Shown: positions 42,801 through 53,410 of the stretch, one piece after another | Layout: the number at the start of each line of letters is the position of its first letter | Position numbering within the stretch: the first letter of the stretch is position 1 | NCBI RefSeq assembly: GCF_016925675.1 | Contig: NZ_CP070506.1 | Span: 494,501 to 558,500 of the forward strand | DNA: 64,000 nt | Origin: Pseudomonas hygromyciniae | GTDB taxonomy: Bacteria; Pseudomonadota; Gammaproteobacteria; Pseudomonadales; Pseudomonadaceae | Reading direction: 5' to 3' | Made by a program: the position numbers and the translations under genes | Notes under the pieces: model-generated | Database searches by the model: none | Told to the model about the DNA's origin: nothing | The model's input: only the letters and a program-made list of their open reading frames with translations

Positions 42801-44078
42801 ATGAATAGAACTCTCTACAGCTGTCTGTTTTACCTGGCGCTGCCGTTGGTGGCCTTACGTCTATGGCTGCGGGCCCGCAAGGCGCCGGCCTACGCCAAGC
42901 GCGTCAGTGAGCGCTTTTCCTACGGTTTGCCGGTACTCAAACCCGGTGGGATCTGGGTACACGCGGTGTCGGTGGGCGAGAGCATCGCCGCCGCGCCAAT
43001 GATCCGCGGCCTGCTGGAGCGTCATCCACAGCTGCCGATCACCGTCACCTGCATGACGCCCACCGGTTCCGAGCGGATCCAGGCCTTGTTCGCCAATGAG
43101 CCGCGCATCCAGCATTGCTACCTGCCCTACGATTTGCCATGCGCCGCCAAGCGTTTTCTGGACCGGGTCCAGCCTAAACTCGCGGTGATCATGGAAACCG
43201 AGTTGTGGCCCAACCATATCCATCAGTGCGCCAAGCGCGGGATTCCCGTGGTCCTGGCCAATGCGCGGCTGTCGGCACGCTCGGCCAAGGGCTACGCACG
43301 TTTCTCCAAACTGACTGCGCCGATGCTGGCAGAAATGAGCCTGTTCGCCGTGCAGACCGCCACCGAGGCCGAGCGTTTTCGCAGCCTGGGTGCGCGCCCG
43401 GAAACGGTCGAAGTCACCGGCTCGATCAAGTTTGACCTGACCATCGACCCACAACTGCTGGTACGCGCTGCCGCGCTGCGCGAGCAGTGGCAGGCCAGCG
43501 AACGCCCGGTGTGGATCGCCGCCAGTACCCATGCGGGCGAAGATGAAGTGGTGCTGGCTGCCCATCGGCAGTTGCTCGCCAGCTACCCCAATGCCCTGTT
43601 GATTCTGGTGCCCCGGCATCCGGAGCGTTTCAACGCGGTGCTGGAGCTTTGCCAGCAACAGGGTTTTGCCACGGTACAGCGCTCCAGCGGCGCGTCGGTG
43701 AGTGCCGATACGTCGGTATTGCTGGGCGACACCATGGGGGAGTTGCTGTTTCTCTACGCCTTGGCCGACAGCGCCTTTGTCGGCGGCAGCCTGGTGCCCA
43801 ACGGCGGGCATAACCTGTTGGAGCCCGCAGCGCTGGCCAAGCCGGTGATCAGCGGCCCGCACCTGTTCAACTTCCTCGAAATCGCCGCGATGATGCGCGA
43901 AGCCGGAGCGTTGCGGGAGGTGGAGGATGCCGAAGGGCTGGCCGAGGTGGTGCGGCAGTTGTTTGAGCTGCCGCAGGATGCACAGAAGATGGCACAGGCG
44001 GGGCTTAAGGTGATGCAGGCCAATCAGGGGGCATTGAAGCGCTTGCTCGAGGGTCTCGATCGCCTGATCAACCGCTGA
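42801..44078 (+). CDS. waaA: 3-deoxy-D-manno-octulosonic acid (Kdo) transferase
   Basis: A 425-residue inner-membrane GT30 enzyme that adds Kdo to lipid IVA. Signal-anchor helix (LFYLALPLVALRLWLRA) at residues 9-25, then GIWVHAVSVGESIAA (about 50-64, catalytic Glu) and VIMETELWPNHIH (about 127-139). GHNLLEPAALAKPVISGP (split, about 337-354) supplies the CMP-Kdo site. ATG at 42801 gives the normal length; a GTG or ATG upstream would overlap lysR. Confidence 0.95.
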   Translation: MNRTLYSCLFYLALPLVALRLWLRARKAPAYAKRVSERFSYGLPVLKPGGIWVHAVSVGESIAAAPMIRGLLERHPQLPITVTCMTPTGSERIQALFANEPRIQHCYLPYDLPCAAKRFLDRVQPKLAVIMETELWPNHIHQCAKRGIPVVLANARLSARSAKGYARFSKLTAPMLAEMSLFAVQTATEAERFRSLGARPETVEVTGSIKFDLTIDPQLLVRAAALREQWQASERPVWIAASTHAGEDEVVLAAHRQLLASYPNALLILVPRHPERFNAVLELCQQQGFATVQRSSGASVSADTSVLLGDTMGELLFLYALADSAFVGGSLVPNGGHNLLEPAALAKPVISGPHLFNFLEIAAMMREAGALREVEDAEGLAEVVRQLFELPQDAQKMAQAGLKVMQANQGALKRLLEGLDRLINR

Positions 44079-44091
44079 TCTTGTGGGAGCG

Positions 44092-44171
44092 GGCTTGCTC
44101 GCGAAGACGGTGTGTCAGTCAATACATGTGCTGACTGACACACTGCCTTCGCGAGCAAGCCCGCTCTCACA
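44092..44171. repeat. REP doublet
   Basis: TGTGGGAGCGGGCTTGCTCG and the inverted partner (one base changed: GCTCTCACA). Inner arms TCAGTCA/TGACTGA pair. Fills the gap between the convergent waaA and tolC-like genes. Confidence 0.9.
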
Positions 44172-44188
44172 TTTGTTATGCGGTGGGT

Positions 44189-45628
44189 TTAGTTGCCGGG
44201 GCGGGCCTTGAGTTGTTCGGCCGCAGCCTTGGCCAGGTCCGGCGGCAGGAAGTCCTTGTCCGGGTTGTAGTCTGCCTTCAGGTACCGCGCCAGATCCTGC
44301 AGATCCCCCGGGTTCAACGTCCCCGCCGCCTGCTTGAGGCGCAGGTTGTCGAGGATGTAGTCATAGCGGCTGTTGTTGTAGTTGCGCACTGAGGTGTACA
44401 GCTGGCGCTGGGCGTCGAGCACGTCGACGATATTGCGCGTACCCACCTGGTAACCGATTTCCGTGGCTTCCACTGCGCTCTGGTTGGAGATGATCGACTG
44501 GCGTCGCGCCTGTACCTGTTCCACATCGGTATTCACTGCACGGTGCAGGTTGCGGGTGTTTTCCACCACTTGGCGGCGCAGGCCTTCGCGTTGCTGTTCG
44601 GTCTGGCCCAGGCGCGAATAGGATTCGCGCACCTGGGAGCTGGTGAGGCCGCCGCTGTACAGCGGGATATTCAGGCGCAGCCCGATGGTGCGTTGTTCGA
44701 CATCGCCACGATAGGGTTGGCCGAAGGCATTGGGGTTGCTGAAACCGAGGGCGTCGTTATCGCCTTTCTCGTATTGCGCCACCGCGTCCAGGGTCGGCGC
44801 GTGACCGGCCTTGCGTTGCTTGAGGGTTTCTTCGGCGGCCGTGACCGCATAGTTGCTGGCCAGAAGATTCAGGTTCTGCCGCCCGGCGGTGTCGACCCAG
44901 GCCTTGGCGTCGTTCGGCGCCGGTGGCAACACCGGCAGCGTGTGGACAATGCCCTGGATCGCGTTGTACTGGCGGTTGGTCAGGGTGATCAGCGCTTCAA
45001 ACGCGTCATCCACCTGGCGCTGGGCAAGGATCCGGTTGGCCCGTGCGGTGTCGTAGCTGGCCTGGGATTGCAGCACGTCGGTCTTGTCCGACAGGCCCAC
45101 GTCGAAACGCTCGTTGGACTGGTCCAGTTGGCGTTTGAAGGCAGCTTCCTCGGCCTTGGTCGAGGCCAGGTTGTCCTGGGCACGCAGCACGGCGAAGTAG
45201 TTTTCTGCACTTCGCAGGATCAGTTCCTGCTCGGTAGCCGAAAGTTGCAGGGCCGCTTGTTCATTGACGGCTTCGGCAGCCTGCAACTGGAACCAGCGGT
45301 CGGCGCGAAACAGCGGCTGGCTGAGGGTTGCGCGCCAGGTGTGGGCGTCGCGATTGGCAGTGGCCGAGGGTGTGTCGATCTGGGTGCGCACGTTGTTCAC
45401 GTCGGCGCCGGCCGAGAGGTTGGGCAGCAAGCCGGCGCGGGCCTGGGGCACCACTTCTTTCTGCGCGCCGTATTGGGCGCGGGCGGCGGCCAGGTCGGCG
45501 TTGTTGTCCACCGCTTCCTGGTAGACGCTGACCAGATCGGTTTTGGTCGACAAGGGCGCTTCTGCTGCCCAGACCATTCCATTGGTCGCACAAGACACGG
45601 CAAGAGCCAGTGAAAGTTTGCGCAGCAT
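44189..45628 (-). CDS. tolC: TolC-family outer-membrane efflux protein
   Basis: A 479-residue exit duct for efflux pumps and type I secretion. Signal peptide MLRKLSLALAVSCATNGMVWAAE; two repeated TolC/OEP domains (about 28-235 and 245-440) of long coiled helices; family residues LRQLFRADRW-like, LNIPLYSGG and VGTRNIVDVLDAQRQLY. The neighbouring nudF, DUF1249, cpdA, yqiA, parE order also follows tolC in E. coli, which supports the name. The partner pump is not in the window. Confidence 0.88.
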   Translation of the reverse strand: MLRKLSLALAVSCATNGMVWAAEAPLSTKTDLVSVYQEAVDNNADLAAARAQYGAQKEVVPQARAGLLPNLSAGADVNNVRTQIDTPSATANRDAHTWRATLSQPLFRADRWFQLQAAEAVNEQAALQLSATEQELILRSAENYFAVLRAQDNLASTKAEEAAFKRQLDQSNERFDVGLSDKTDVLQSQASYDTARANRILAQRQVDDAFEALITLTNRQYNAIQGIVHTLPVLPPAPNDAKAWVDTAGRQNLNLLASNYAVTAAEETLKQRKAGHAPTLDAVAQYEKGDNDALGFSNPNAFGQPYRGDVEQRTIGLRLNIPLYSGGLTSSQVRESYSRLGQTEQQREGLRRQVVENTRNLHRAVNTDVEQVQARRQSIISNQSAVEATEIGYQVGTRNIVDVLDAQRQLYTSVRNYNNSRYDYILDNLRLKQAAGTLNPGDLQDLARYLKADYNPDKDFLPPDLAKAAAEQLKARPGN

Positions 45629-45828
45629 GAGGCGATCCCTAGATAAATATTACGGCGATAATTTAGCGCCCAAGGCTACGACGAGCAATCCATAGCGTCA
45701 AGGCGTTGAGGCAGTAGCCGAGTGTAGTGGCCGCACTGCGGCACAACAATCCTGTAATTGCGCCATTCATCACGCTGAATGCACCGCTATTGGCAATTTG
45801 CCTGCTCCATGGTCTAGACTGGCCGCGT

Positions 45829-47970
<2,142 letters not shown>

Positions 47971-48000
47971 TCCAAGATCGCGGGCGCCTGCAAGGGCCTC

Positions 48001-48083
48001 ATCGCGAGCAAGCCCGCTCCCACATTCGATCGAGTTCCACCTCTGGAATGCGGTCGAATGTGGGAGCGGGCTTGCTCGCGAAA
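48001..48083. repeat. REP pair in opposite arrangement (tail inward)
   Basis: TCGCGAGCAAGCCCGCTCCC at the left and the reverse complement (GGGAGCGGGCTTGCTCGCGA) at the right: the reverse of the usual order, with ACATTCGAT/GTCGAATGT-like arms inside. It lies between thiC and cytX, ending about 40 nt before the cytX start. Confidence 0.88.
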
Positions 48084-48124
48084 GCGACCTCTCAAACAAC
48101 AAATACTCCTCAGAGATTCCACCC

Positions 48125-49414
48125 TTGAGCATTCAACCGAGTACCTACTCTCCCGACATTGCCGTGCCCATAGACAAACGTGTCTTCGGCGCCCGCGATC
48201 TGTTCTCCCTGTGGTTCTCCCTCGGCATCGGCCTGATGGTCCTGCAAACCGGCGCGCTGCTGGCGCCGGGGTTGGGCCTGTCGGGGTCGTTGTTGGCGAT
48301 CTTCCTCGGTACCCTGGTGGGTGTGCTGTTGCTGGCCGCCGTCGGGGTGATCGGCAGTGACACCGGCCTATCGTCCATGGCCGCCCTCAAGCTCAGCCTG
48401 GGTGCCAAAGGCGCTAGCCTGCCGGCGCTGTTGAACCTGCTGCAGTTGATCGGCTGGGGCTCGTTCGAGATCATCGTCATGCGCGATGCCGCCAGCCTGC
48501 TCGGCACCCGTGCTTTCAGCGAAGGCAGCCTGTGGGCCAGCCCATTGCTCTGGACGCTGTTCTTTGGCGGCCTCGCCACCTTGCTGGCGGTCAGCGGCCC
48601 GTTGACCTTCGTACGGCAGATCCTGCGCAAGTGGGGGATCTGGCTGCTGCTGGCGGCCTGTCTGTGGCTGACCTGGAACCTGTTCGCCAAGGCCGACCTG
48701 GCCGCGTTGTGGGCCCAGGCGGGCGATGGTTCGCTGCCGTTTGCCGTCGGGTTTGATATCGCCATTGCCATGCCGTTGTCCTGGCTGCCGCTGATTGCCG
48801 ACTACTCACGCTTCGGCAAGCGCGCAACCCGAGTGTTCGGCGGCACGGCCCTGGGCTTTTTTATCGGTAACTTCTGGCTGATGAGCCTGGGCGTGGCCTA
48901 CACCCTGGCGTTTGCGCCCAGTGGTGAAGTCAACGCGCTGTTGCTGGCATTGGCCGGAGCTGGCCTGGGGATTCCGCTGCTGTTGATTCTGTTGGATGAG
49001 TCGGAAAACGCCTTCGCGGATATCCACTCGGCGGCGGTGTCCAGCGGCATGCTGCTGCGCCTTAAAGTCGAGCACCTGGCGTTGGCTATTGGCGTGGTGT
49101 GCACGCTGATCGCCTGCTTCGCGCCCTTGGCCCAGTATCAGAATTTCCTGCTGTTGATCGGCTCGGTATTCGCGCCGCTGTTTGGCGTGGTGCTGGTGGA
49201 TCACTTCATCCTGCGCCGACGTGGCCAGGCGCTGCCTGCAAGCCTGCGCTGGCCGGCGCTGCTGGCCTGGCTGGGCGGTATCAGCACCTATCATCTGCTG
49301 GCCAATCTGTATCCGGATGTCGGTGCGACCCTGCCGGCACTGGCGCTGGCAGGGCTGCTGCAATTTATCCTTGGGCGTGCCTTCAGTGGCGCACGGGCAC
49401 CAGCTCAGGCTTGA
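48125..49414 (+). CDS. cytX: Putative hydroxymethylpyrimidine transporter CytX (NCS1 family)
   Basis: A 429-residue NCS1 permease. From TTG at 48125 the protein reads MSIQPSTYSPDIAVPIDKR, like known CytX starts; the frame is open upstream through the REP pair but those codons encode REP-derived junk. About 12 hydrophobic helices; SLWFSLGIGLMVLQTGALL, IGWGSFEIIVM and the YSRFGK loop are NCS1-like. Gene after thiC, consistent with pyrimidine salvage. The TTG has no strong ribosome site. Its end overlaps the next (convergent) gene by 32 bp. Confidence 0.85.
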   Translation: MSIQPSTYSPDIAVPIDKRVFGARDLFSLWFSLGIGLMVLQTGALLAPGLGLSGSLLAIFLGTLVGVLLLAAVGVIGSDTGLSSMAALKLSLGAKGASLPALLNLLQLIGWGSFEIIVMRDAASLLGTRAFSEGSLWASPLLWTLFFGGLATLLAVSGPLTFVRQILRKWGIWLLLAACLWLTWNLFAKADLAALWAQAGDGSLPFAVGFDIAIAMPLSWLPLIADYSRFGKRATRVFGGTALGFFIGNFWLMSLGVAYTLAFAPSGEVNALLLALAGAGLGIPLLLILLDESENAFADIHSAAVSSGMLLRLKVEHLALAIGVVCTLIACFAPLAQYQNFLLLIGSVFAPLFGVVLVDHFILRRRGQALPASLRWPALLAWLGGISTYHLLANLYPDVGATLPALALAGLLQFILGRAFSGARAPAQA

Positions 49415-50129
49415 TGATGCCGTCGAGACGCGCGTAAGGAATCTGCAACTCGACGTGGCCCATGGCGTAGGGCGCAATGGTGGTCGTAGGGTACTTGAGC
49501 ACCACCGCGCCATAGGTCAGTGCCACGTTCGGGGTTTTCTGGAAGGGCCAGCTTTTCACGTAGTCCGGTTCCAGGCTCAGGCGGGTGCTGATCAGCCAGC
49601 TGTTGTGGGCCACTTGGGCGGCTTTCCAGAACGCGTCTTCCTTGCCGGGGCGCAGCATGTCCGCCAGGGTCAGGTTTTTTTGTTGCTGGCGCGAGTAGTT
49701 GATGAAGCCGCGGCCAGGTTCGCCGTGGGCGCCGCCGGTGTCCAGGTAGCTGGACAGTTCGATGATCACCAAGCCGTCATGCTGCTCCCGTACCTTGGCC
49801 TGCAAATACATGCTGTTGCGCGGGCCGGACTCGCGCAGGAATTTTTCCCGATAGGCATTCAGTGACGCGGGCAGTGGCGTGCCGGGAGAGGTGCGAGTCA
49901 TTTCCAGCAGGCGCTGCTCGATCAATGCGTCGAGCTTGGGCTCGTTGGCGAAATGCACCGTATCGATGTTCACCAGTGGGCAATCGGCAGTGGTGCAGCC
50001 CGGTTGCACCACTTCGGATGCATCGCGGGTGGCTTCCAGCGGCGCGCGGTAGTTGGGTTGGAACAGGCTCTGGCAAGCGCCGAGCGTCAAGGCAATACAG
50101 GCCACGGAGGCGACTTTTAACAGCGACAT
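49383..50129 (-). CDS. DUF3298-type lipoprotein (PA4972 slot)
   Basis: A 248-residue envelope lipoprotein: signal MSLLKVASVACIALTLGAC with lipobox TLGAC, then a DUF3298/RsiV-like beta fold. The family segment is SYLDTGGAHGEPGRGFINYS (about 130-149), with ADMLRPG after it. Function unknown; RsiV C-terminal relatives bind lysozyme or act on peptidoglycan, so a wall-related role is possible. Overlaps cytX 3' ends. Confidence 0.8.
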   Translation of the reverse strand: MSLLKVASVACIALTLGACQSLFQPNYRAPLEATRDASEVVQPGCTTADCPLVNIDTVHFANEPKLDALIEQRLLEMTRTSPGTPLPASLNAYREKFLRESGPRNSMYLQAKVREQHDGLVIIELSSYLDTGGAHGEPGRGFINYSRQQQKNLTLADMLRPGKEDAFWKAAQVAHNSWLISTRLSLEPDYVKSWPFQKTPNVALTYGAVVLKYPTTTIAPYAMGHVELQIPYARLDGIIKPELVPVRH

Positions 50130-50331
50130 GGGCGTCCTTCATAAAGCGGAGAAGAGCGAAAGATATGGGGCTTCGACTGTCGGCATCCCAGTCAGTTCGC
50201 CACTAAGCTGATTACAGTGAGTTTGACCGCCGCCGCCTGTCCCGGCAACAGGAAAGGGGCTGCACCGACGGGGGCGGGCGCTGTAGGATGGCGCGATGCC
50301 GAGACACACACCGCAATAAACGAGGGTTGAT

Positions 50332-50949
50332 ATGACCGACAGTGCGAAATCGACGCCGAACAGATTTGAAGTGGTTCAGCGCGACAATGCCTACCAGGGC
50401 TTCTACAAGCTTGATCGTGTACAGCTGCGCCACGAGCTGTTCGAAGGCGGCATGAGCCCGGTGATCAACCGCGAAATTTTTGTCCGTCACGATGCCGTCT
50501 GTGTCCTGCCCTACGATGCGCAACGCGATGAAGTGGTGTTGATCGAACAGTTCCGGGTTGGCGCCATGGGCCGCACTGACAATCCATGGTTGGTGGAGAT
50601 GGTTGCCGGTCTGATCGATAAAGACGAGCAACCGGAGGAGGTTGCGCACCGCGAAGCCGAGGAGGAAGCTGGGCTGACCTTCTCTGCGCTGTGGCCGATC
50701 ACCAAATATTTCCCGTCGCCGGGGGGCAGCACCGAATTCGTCCACCTGTTTTTGGGACGTTGCGACAGTAGCGGTGCTGGCGGTATCCATGGCCTGGCCG
50801 AAGAAGCAGAAGATATCCGCGTTACCGTGTGGGCCTTTGAAGATGCCCTGCAAGCGGTGCGCGACGGTAAAATTTCCAACGCAGCCAGCATTATCGCCCT
50901 GCAATGGCTTGCGCTTAATCGCGCGGAAGTGAGGGGGCTATGGCAGTAA
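50332..50949 (+). CDS. nudF: ADP-ribose pyrophosphatase (NudF)
   Basis: A 205-residue Nudix hydrolase. The Nudix box GLIDKDEQPEEVAHREAEEE-AGL (about 101-123) has the full G-x5-E-x7-RE-x2-EE-x-G pattern. PSPGGSTEFVHLFLGR follows, as in NudF. It splits ADP-ribose to AMP and ribose 5-phosphate. First of a group nudF, DUF1249, cpdA. The 202-nt gap before it is divergent from the DUF3298 gene; I place no promoter. Confidence 0.95.
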   Translation: MTDSAKSTPNRFEVVQRDNAYQGFYKLDRVQLRHELFEGGMSPVINREIFVRHDAVCVLPYDAQRDEVVLIEQFRVGAMGRTDNPWLVEMVAGLIDKDEQPEEVAHREAEEEAGLTFSALWPITKYFPSPGGSTEFVHLFLGRCDSSGAGGIHGLAEEAEDIRVTVWAFEDALQAVRDGKISNAASIIALQWLALNRAEVRGLWQ

Positions 50950-51389
50950 AGGCACGGGAACGCTACCGGGTCGACCTGATCGGCTTGCAAGCCGCTTGCG
51001 AGGCTAACTATGCGCGGCTGATGCGCCTGTTGCCGGACATGCGCCATACCCCCCAAGCGCGGCGGATCGCCGTGACCCACGGCGACCAGATGCTCGGTGT
51101 GCTGACCCTGGAGGTCATCCTCACCTGCCCATACACCAGCACCCTGCGCGTACGCCAGGAGCACAGCCTGCCGTGGCTGCCGGTGCCGCAGCTGGAAGTG
51201 CAGGTGTATCACGATGCGCGGATGGCCGAAGTGGTCAGTGCCGAACATGCACGGCGCTTTCGCAGCATCTATCCTTACCCCAATGTGTTCATGCACCAGC
51301 CCGATGAGAAAGCACAGCTCAATGTGTTCCTCGGTGAATGGTTGAGCCATTGCCTGGCCCTGGGCCATGAGTTTGAAGTCGTTCGATAG
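50940..51389 (+). CDS. DUF1249 family protein (YqiB-like)
   Basis: A 149-residue soluble protein of unknown function found between nudF and cpdA in many gammaproteobacteria, including E. coli (yqiB). Family segments: NYARLMRLLPDM, QLEVQVYHDARMAEVV and YPYPNVFMHQPDEKAQLN. Starts 10 nt inside nudF. Confidence 0.9.
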   Translation: MAVKARERYRVDLIGLQAACEANYARLMRLLPDMRHTPQARRIAVTHGDQMLGVLTLEVILTCPYTSTLRVRQEHSLPWLPVPQLEVQVYHDARMAEVVSAEHARRFRSIYPYPNVFMHQPDEKAQLNVFLGEWLSHCLALGHEFEVVR

Positions 51390-51486
51390 CGTTCAACGGT
51401 GTGCGTTTCACGGCTTTCCTCTTTGTGTCCTGCCCCAGCATAATTGCACCCATTGTCCATCTATGTGATTGCCCTGGGAGAACGCC

Positions 51487-52302
51487 TTGCCGAGCGTATC
51501 CACCGTGAACCCCGATGCGCCGGCGTTGCTGGTGCAACTGTCTGACAGCCACCTGTTTGCCGAGGCCGATGGCACGCTGCTGGGCATGAACACCCGCGAC
51601 AGCCTGCAACGGGTGATCGAGCTGGTGCGAGCCCGGCAACCGCAGATTGATTTGCTGCTGGCCACCGGCGACTTGTCCCAGGACGGTACGCTTGAGTCCT
51701 ACCAGCTGTTTCGCGACCTGAGCCAGCAGATTGGCGCCCCGGCGCGCTGGATTCCGGGCAATCACGATGAGCCGCAGGTCATGGCCCAGGCGACCATGGG
51801 CAGTGCGTTGCTGGAGCAGGTGGTGGATGTGGGCAACTGGCGGGTCATTTTGCTGGACTCCGCCGTGCCGGGCTCGGTGCCGGGTTATCTGGCGGATGTG
51901 CAGTTGCAACTCCTGGCCCAGGCCTTGAGTGAAGCGCCGGGTCGCCATCATCTGGTGTGCTTCCATCATCACCCCGTGCCCATTGGCTGTGCCTGGATGG
52001 AGCCCATCGGTTTGCGTAACCCCGAGGCGCTGTTTGCCGTGCTCGACCGTTTTCCCCAGGTGCGGGCGGTGTTGTGGGGGCATGTGCACCAGGAAATCGA
52101 CCGCCAGCGTAATGGCGTGCGCTTGCTGGCGTCGCCGTCCACCTGCATCCAGTTCGCCCCCGGCAGTGAGGATTTCAAGGTCAGCGAAGAGGCCCCCGGC
52201 TATCGTTGGTTGCGTCTGCATCCGGATGGGCTGCTGGAAACAGGGGTAGAACGGATCGAAGGCTTCACCTTTACCTTGGATTACGGCAGCAACGGCTACT
52301 AA
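51487..52302 (+). CDS. cpdA: 3',5'-cyclic-AMP phosphodiesterase CpdA
   Basis: A 271-residue calcineurin-like metallophosphoesterase. Metal ligands: QLSDSHLF, ATGDLSQDG, PGNHDEP, CFHHHP and LWGHVHQE (about residues 17-203). TTG start at 51487 with GGAG 6 nt upstream; an in-frame TTG at 51469 would add 6 residues. It lowers cAMP and so tunes Vfr/Crp signalling. Confidence 0.94.
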   Translation: MPSVSTVNPDAPALLVQLSDSHLFAEADGTLLGMNTRDSLQRVIELVRARQPQIDLLLATGDLSQDGTLESYQLFRDLSQQIGAPARWIPGNHDEPQVMAQATMGSALLEQVVDVGNWRVILLDSAVPGSVPGYLADVQLQLLAQALSEAPGRHHLVCFHHHPVPIGCAWMEPIGLRNPEALFAVLDRFPQVRAVLWGHVHQEIDRQRNGVRLLASPSTCIQFAPGSEDFKVSEEAPGYRWLRLHPDGLLETGVERIEGFTFTLDYGSNGY

Positions 52303-52323
52303 ACCTGCAAACACACATCACAA

Positions 52324-52652
52324 TGTAGGAGCGGGCTTGCCCGCGATAGGCATAGGTATCTACACAATTTTGCTGCATCGCATAACCCCAGGCAGATAGG
52401 GCTGTTGTGGCGAGCGGGCTTGCCCCGCGCTGGGCTGCGAAGCAGCCCCAATAAGCCCGCCGCGTTTCTTCAGGTAAACCGCGATAGCCTGGTTTAGGGC
52501 GGCTTCGCCACCCAGCGCGGGGCAAGCCCGCTCGCCACAGGGAAGATCGTCAGTTTCTGAAAGTTGTGTAGATGCCTATGCCGCGATAGCGGTGTCAGCC
52601 AACCCATCCATGACGGATATACCGCTATCGCAGGCAAGCCAGCTCCCACACT
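52324..52652. repeat. REP pair split by an inserted MITE-like element
   Basis: Left half TGTAGGAGCGGGCTTGCCCG-CGATA and right half from 52583 (GCGATAGCGGTG ... CCGCTATCGCAGGCAAGCCAGCTCCCACA). Joined without the middle, they give an ordinary REP doublet with stem GATAGCGGT/ACCGCTATC. The intervening 52349-52582 is an insertion with a 6-bp duplication GCGATA. Confidence 0.8.
52349..52582. mobile_element. MITE-like 234-bp element with inner palindrome
   Basis: Ends GGCATAGGTATCTACACAA and, inverted, GGCATAGGCATCTACACAA, matching 21 of 23 bp. Flanked by GCGATA at 52343-52348 and 52583-52588. No ORF. Inside lies a second near-perfect palindrome, 52406-52539, with about 43-bp arms opening TGTGGCGAGCGGGCTTGCCC. 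It thus looks like a non-coding transposable unit made of REP-like arms. It needs a transposase in trans; none in the window has such ends. Confidence 0.7.
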
Positions 52653-52757
52653 GGCCCCGTTTCCCCTGGCAAGCCGCGTTCGGCAGTAACCCTGCTCACA
52701 CCGCGCCATTCCCTGTAAACTGCGCCCCTTTGGCCGATAACGCACGGAGAGCCCGGC

Positions 52758-53366
52758 ATGTCCGCTTCGATCTTGTATATCCACGGTTTCAACAGCGCGC
52801 CGGCCTCGACCAAGGCCAGTTACCTGATGGGCGTGATGGACAGTCTCGGGCTGGCCGACCAACTGCGGGTGCCGGCCCTACATCACCACCCCCGCCAGGC
52901 GATTGCCCAGTTGGAGCAGGCGATCGGCGAGCTGGGGCGGCCACTGCTGGTCGGCAGCTCACTCGGCGGCTACTATGCAACCCATCTTGCTGAACGCCAT
53001 GGCCTCAAGGCCCTGCTGGTCAACCCGGCGGTCAGGCCCCATCGCATGTTCGACGGTTACCTGGGCACCCAGAAGAATCTCTACACCGATGAAACCTGGG
53101 AACTGACCCACGATCACGTCGCAGCCCTGGCTGTGCTTGAGGTTGCAGCGCCCCAGGATGCCCAGCGCTATCAGGTGTGGTTGCAGACCGGGGACGAAAC
53201 GCTGGATTATCGCCTCGCCGAGCAGTATTACCGGGCCTGTGCCTTGCGTATCCAGGCTGGCGGCGACCACGGTTACCAGGGCTTTGGCCGACAGTTGCCG
53301 GCGCTGTTGAGTTTTGCCGGCATTGGCGCAGATCAGTACCAATCCTTCGATTTCACCGCATTGTGA
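52758..53366 (+). CDS. YqiA/YcfP-family alpha/beta hydrolase (esterase)
   Basis: A 202-residue alpha/beta hydrolase. ILYIHGFNSAP at the start, nucleophile elbow GSSLGGYYA (about 71-79), TGDETLDYRLAE (acid) and GGDHGYQGF (His). Same place as E. coli yqiA before parE. GGAGAGCCCGGC precedes the ATG. Likely a carboxylesterase; natural substrate unknown. Confidence 0.9.
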   Translation: MSASILYIHGFNSAPASTKASYLMGVMDSLGLADQLRVPALHHHPRQAIAQLEQAIGELGRPLLVGSSLGGYYATHLAERHGLKALLVNPAVRPHRMFDGYLGTQKNLYTDETWELTHDHVAALAVLEVAAPQDAQRYQVWLQTGDETLDYRLAEQYYRACALRIQAGGDHGYQGFGRQLPALLSFAGIGADQYQSFDFTAL

Positions 53367-53410
53367 AACCGCAGGTTACTTTTTAATCGAACGACTCACG
53401 ACGAGACCCC

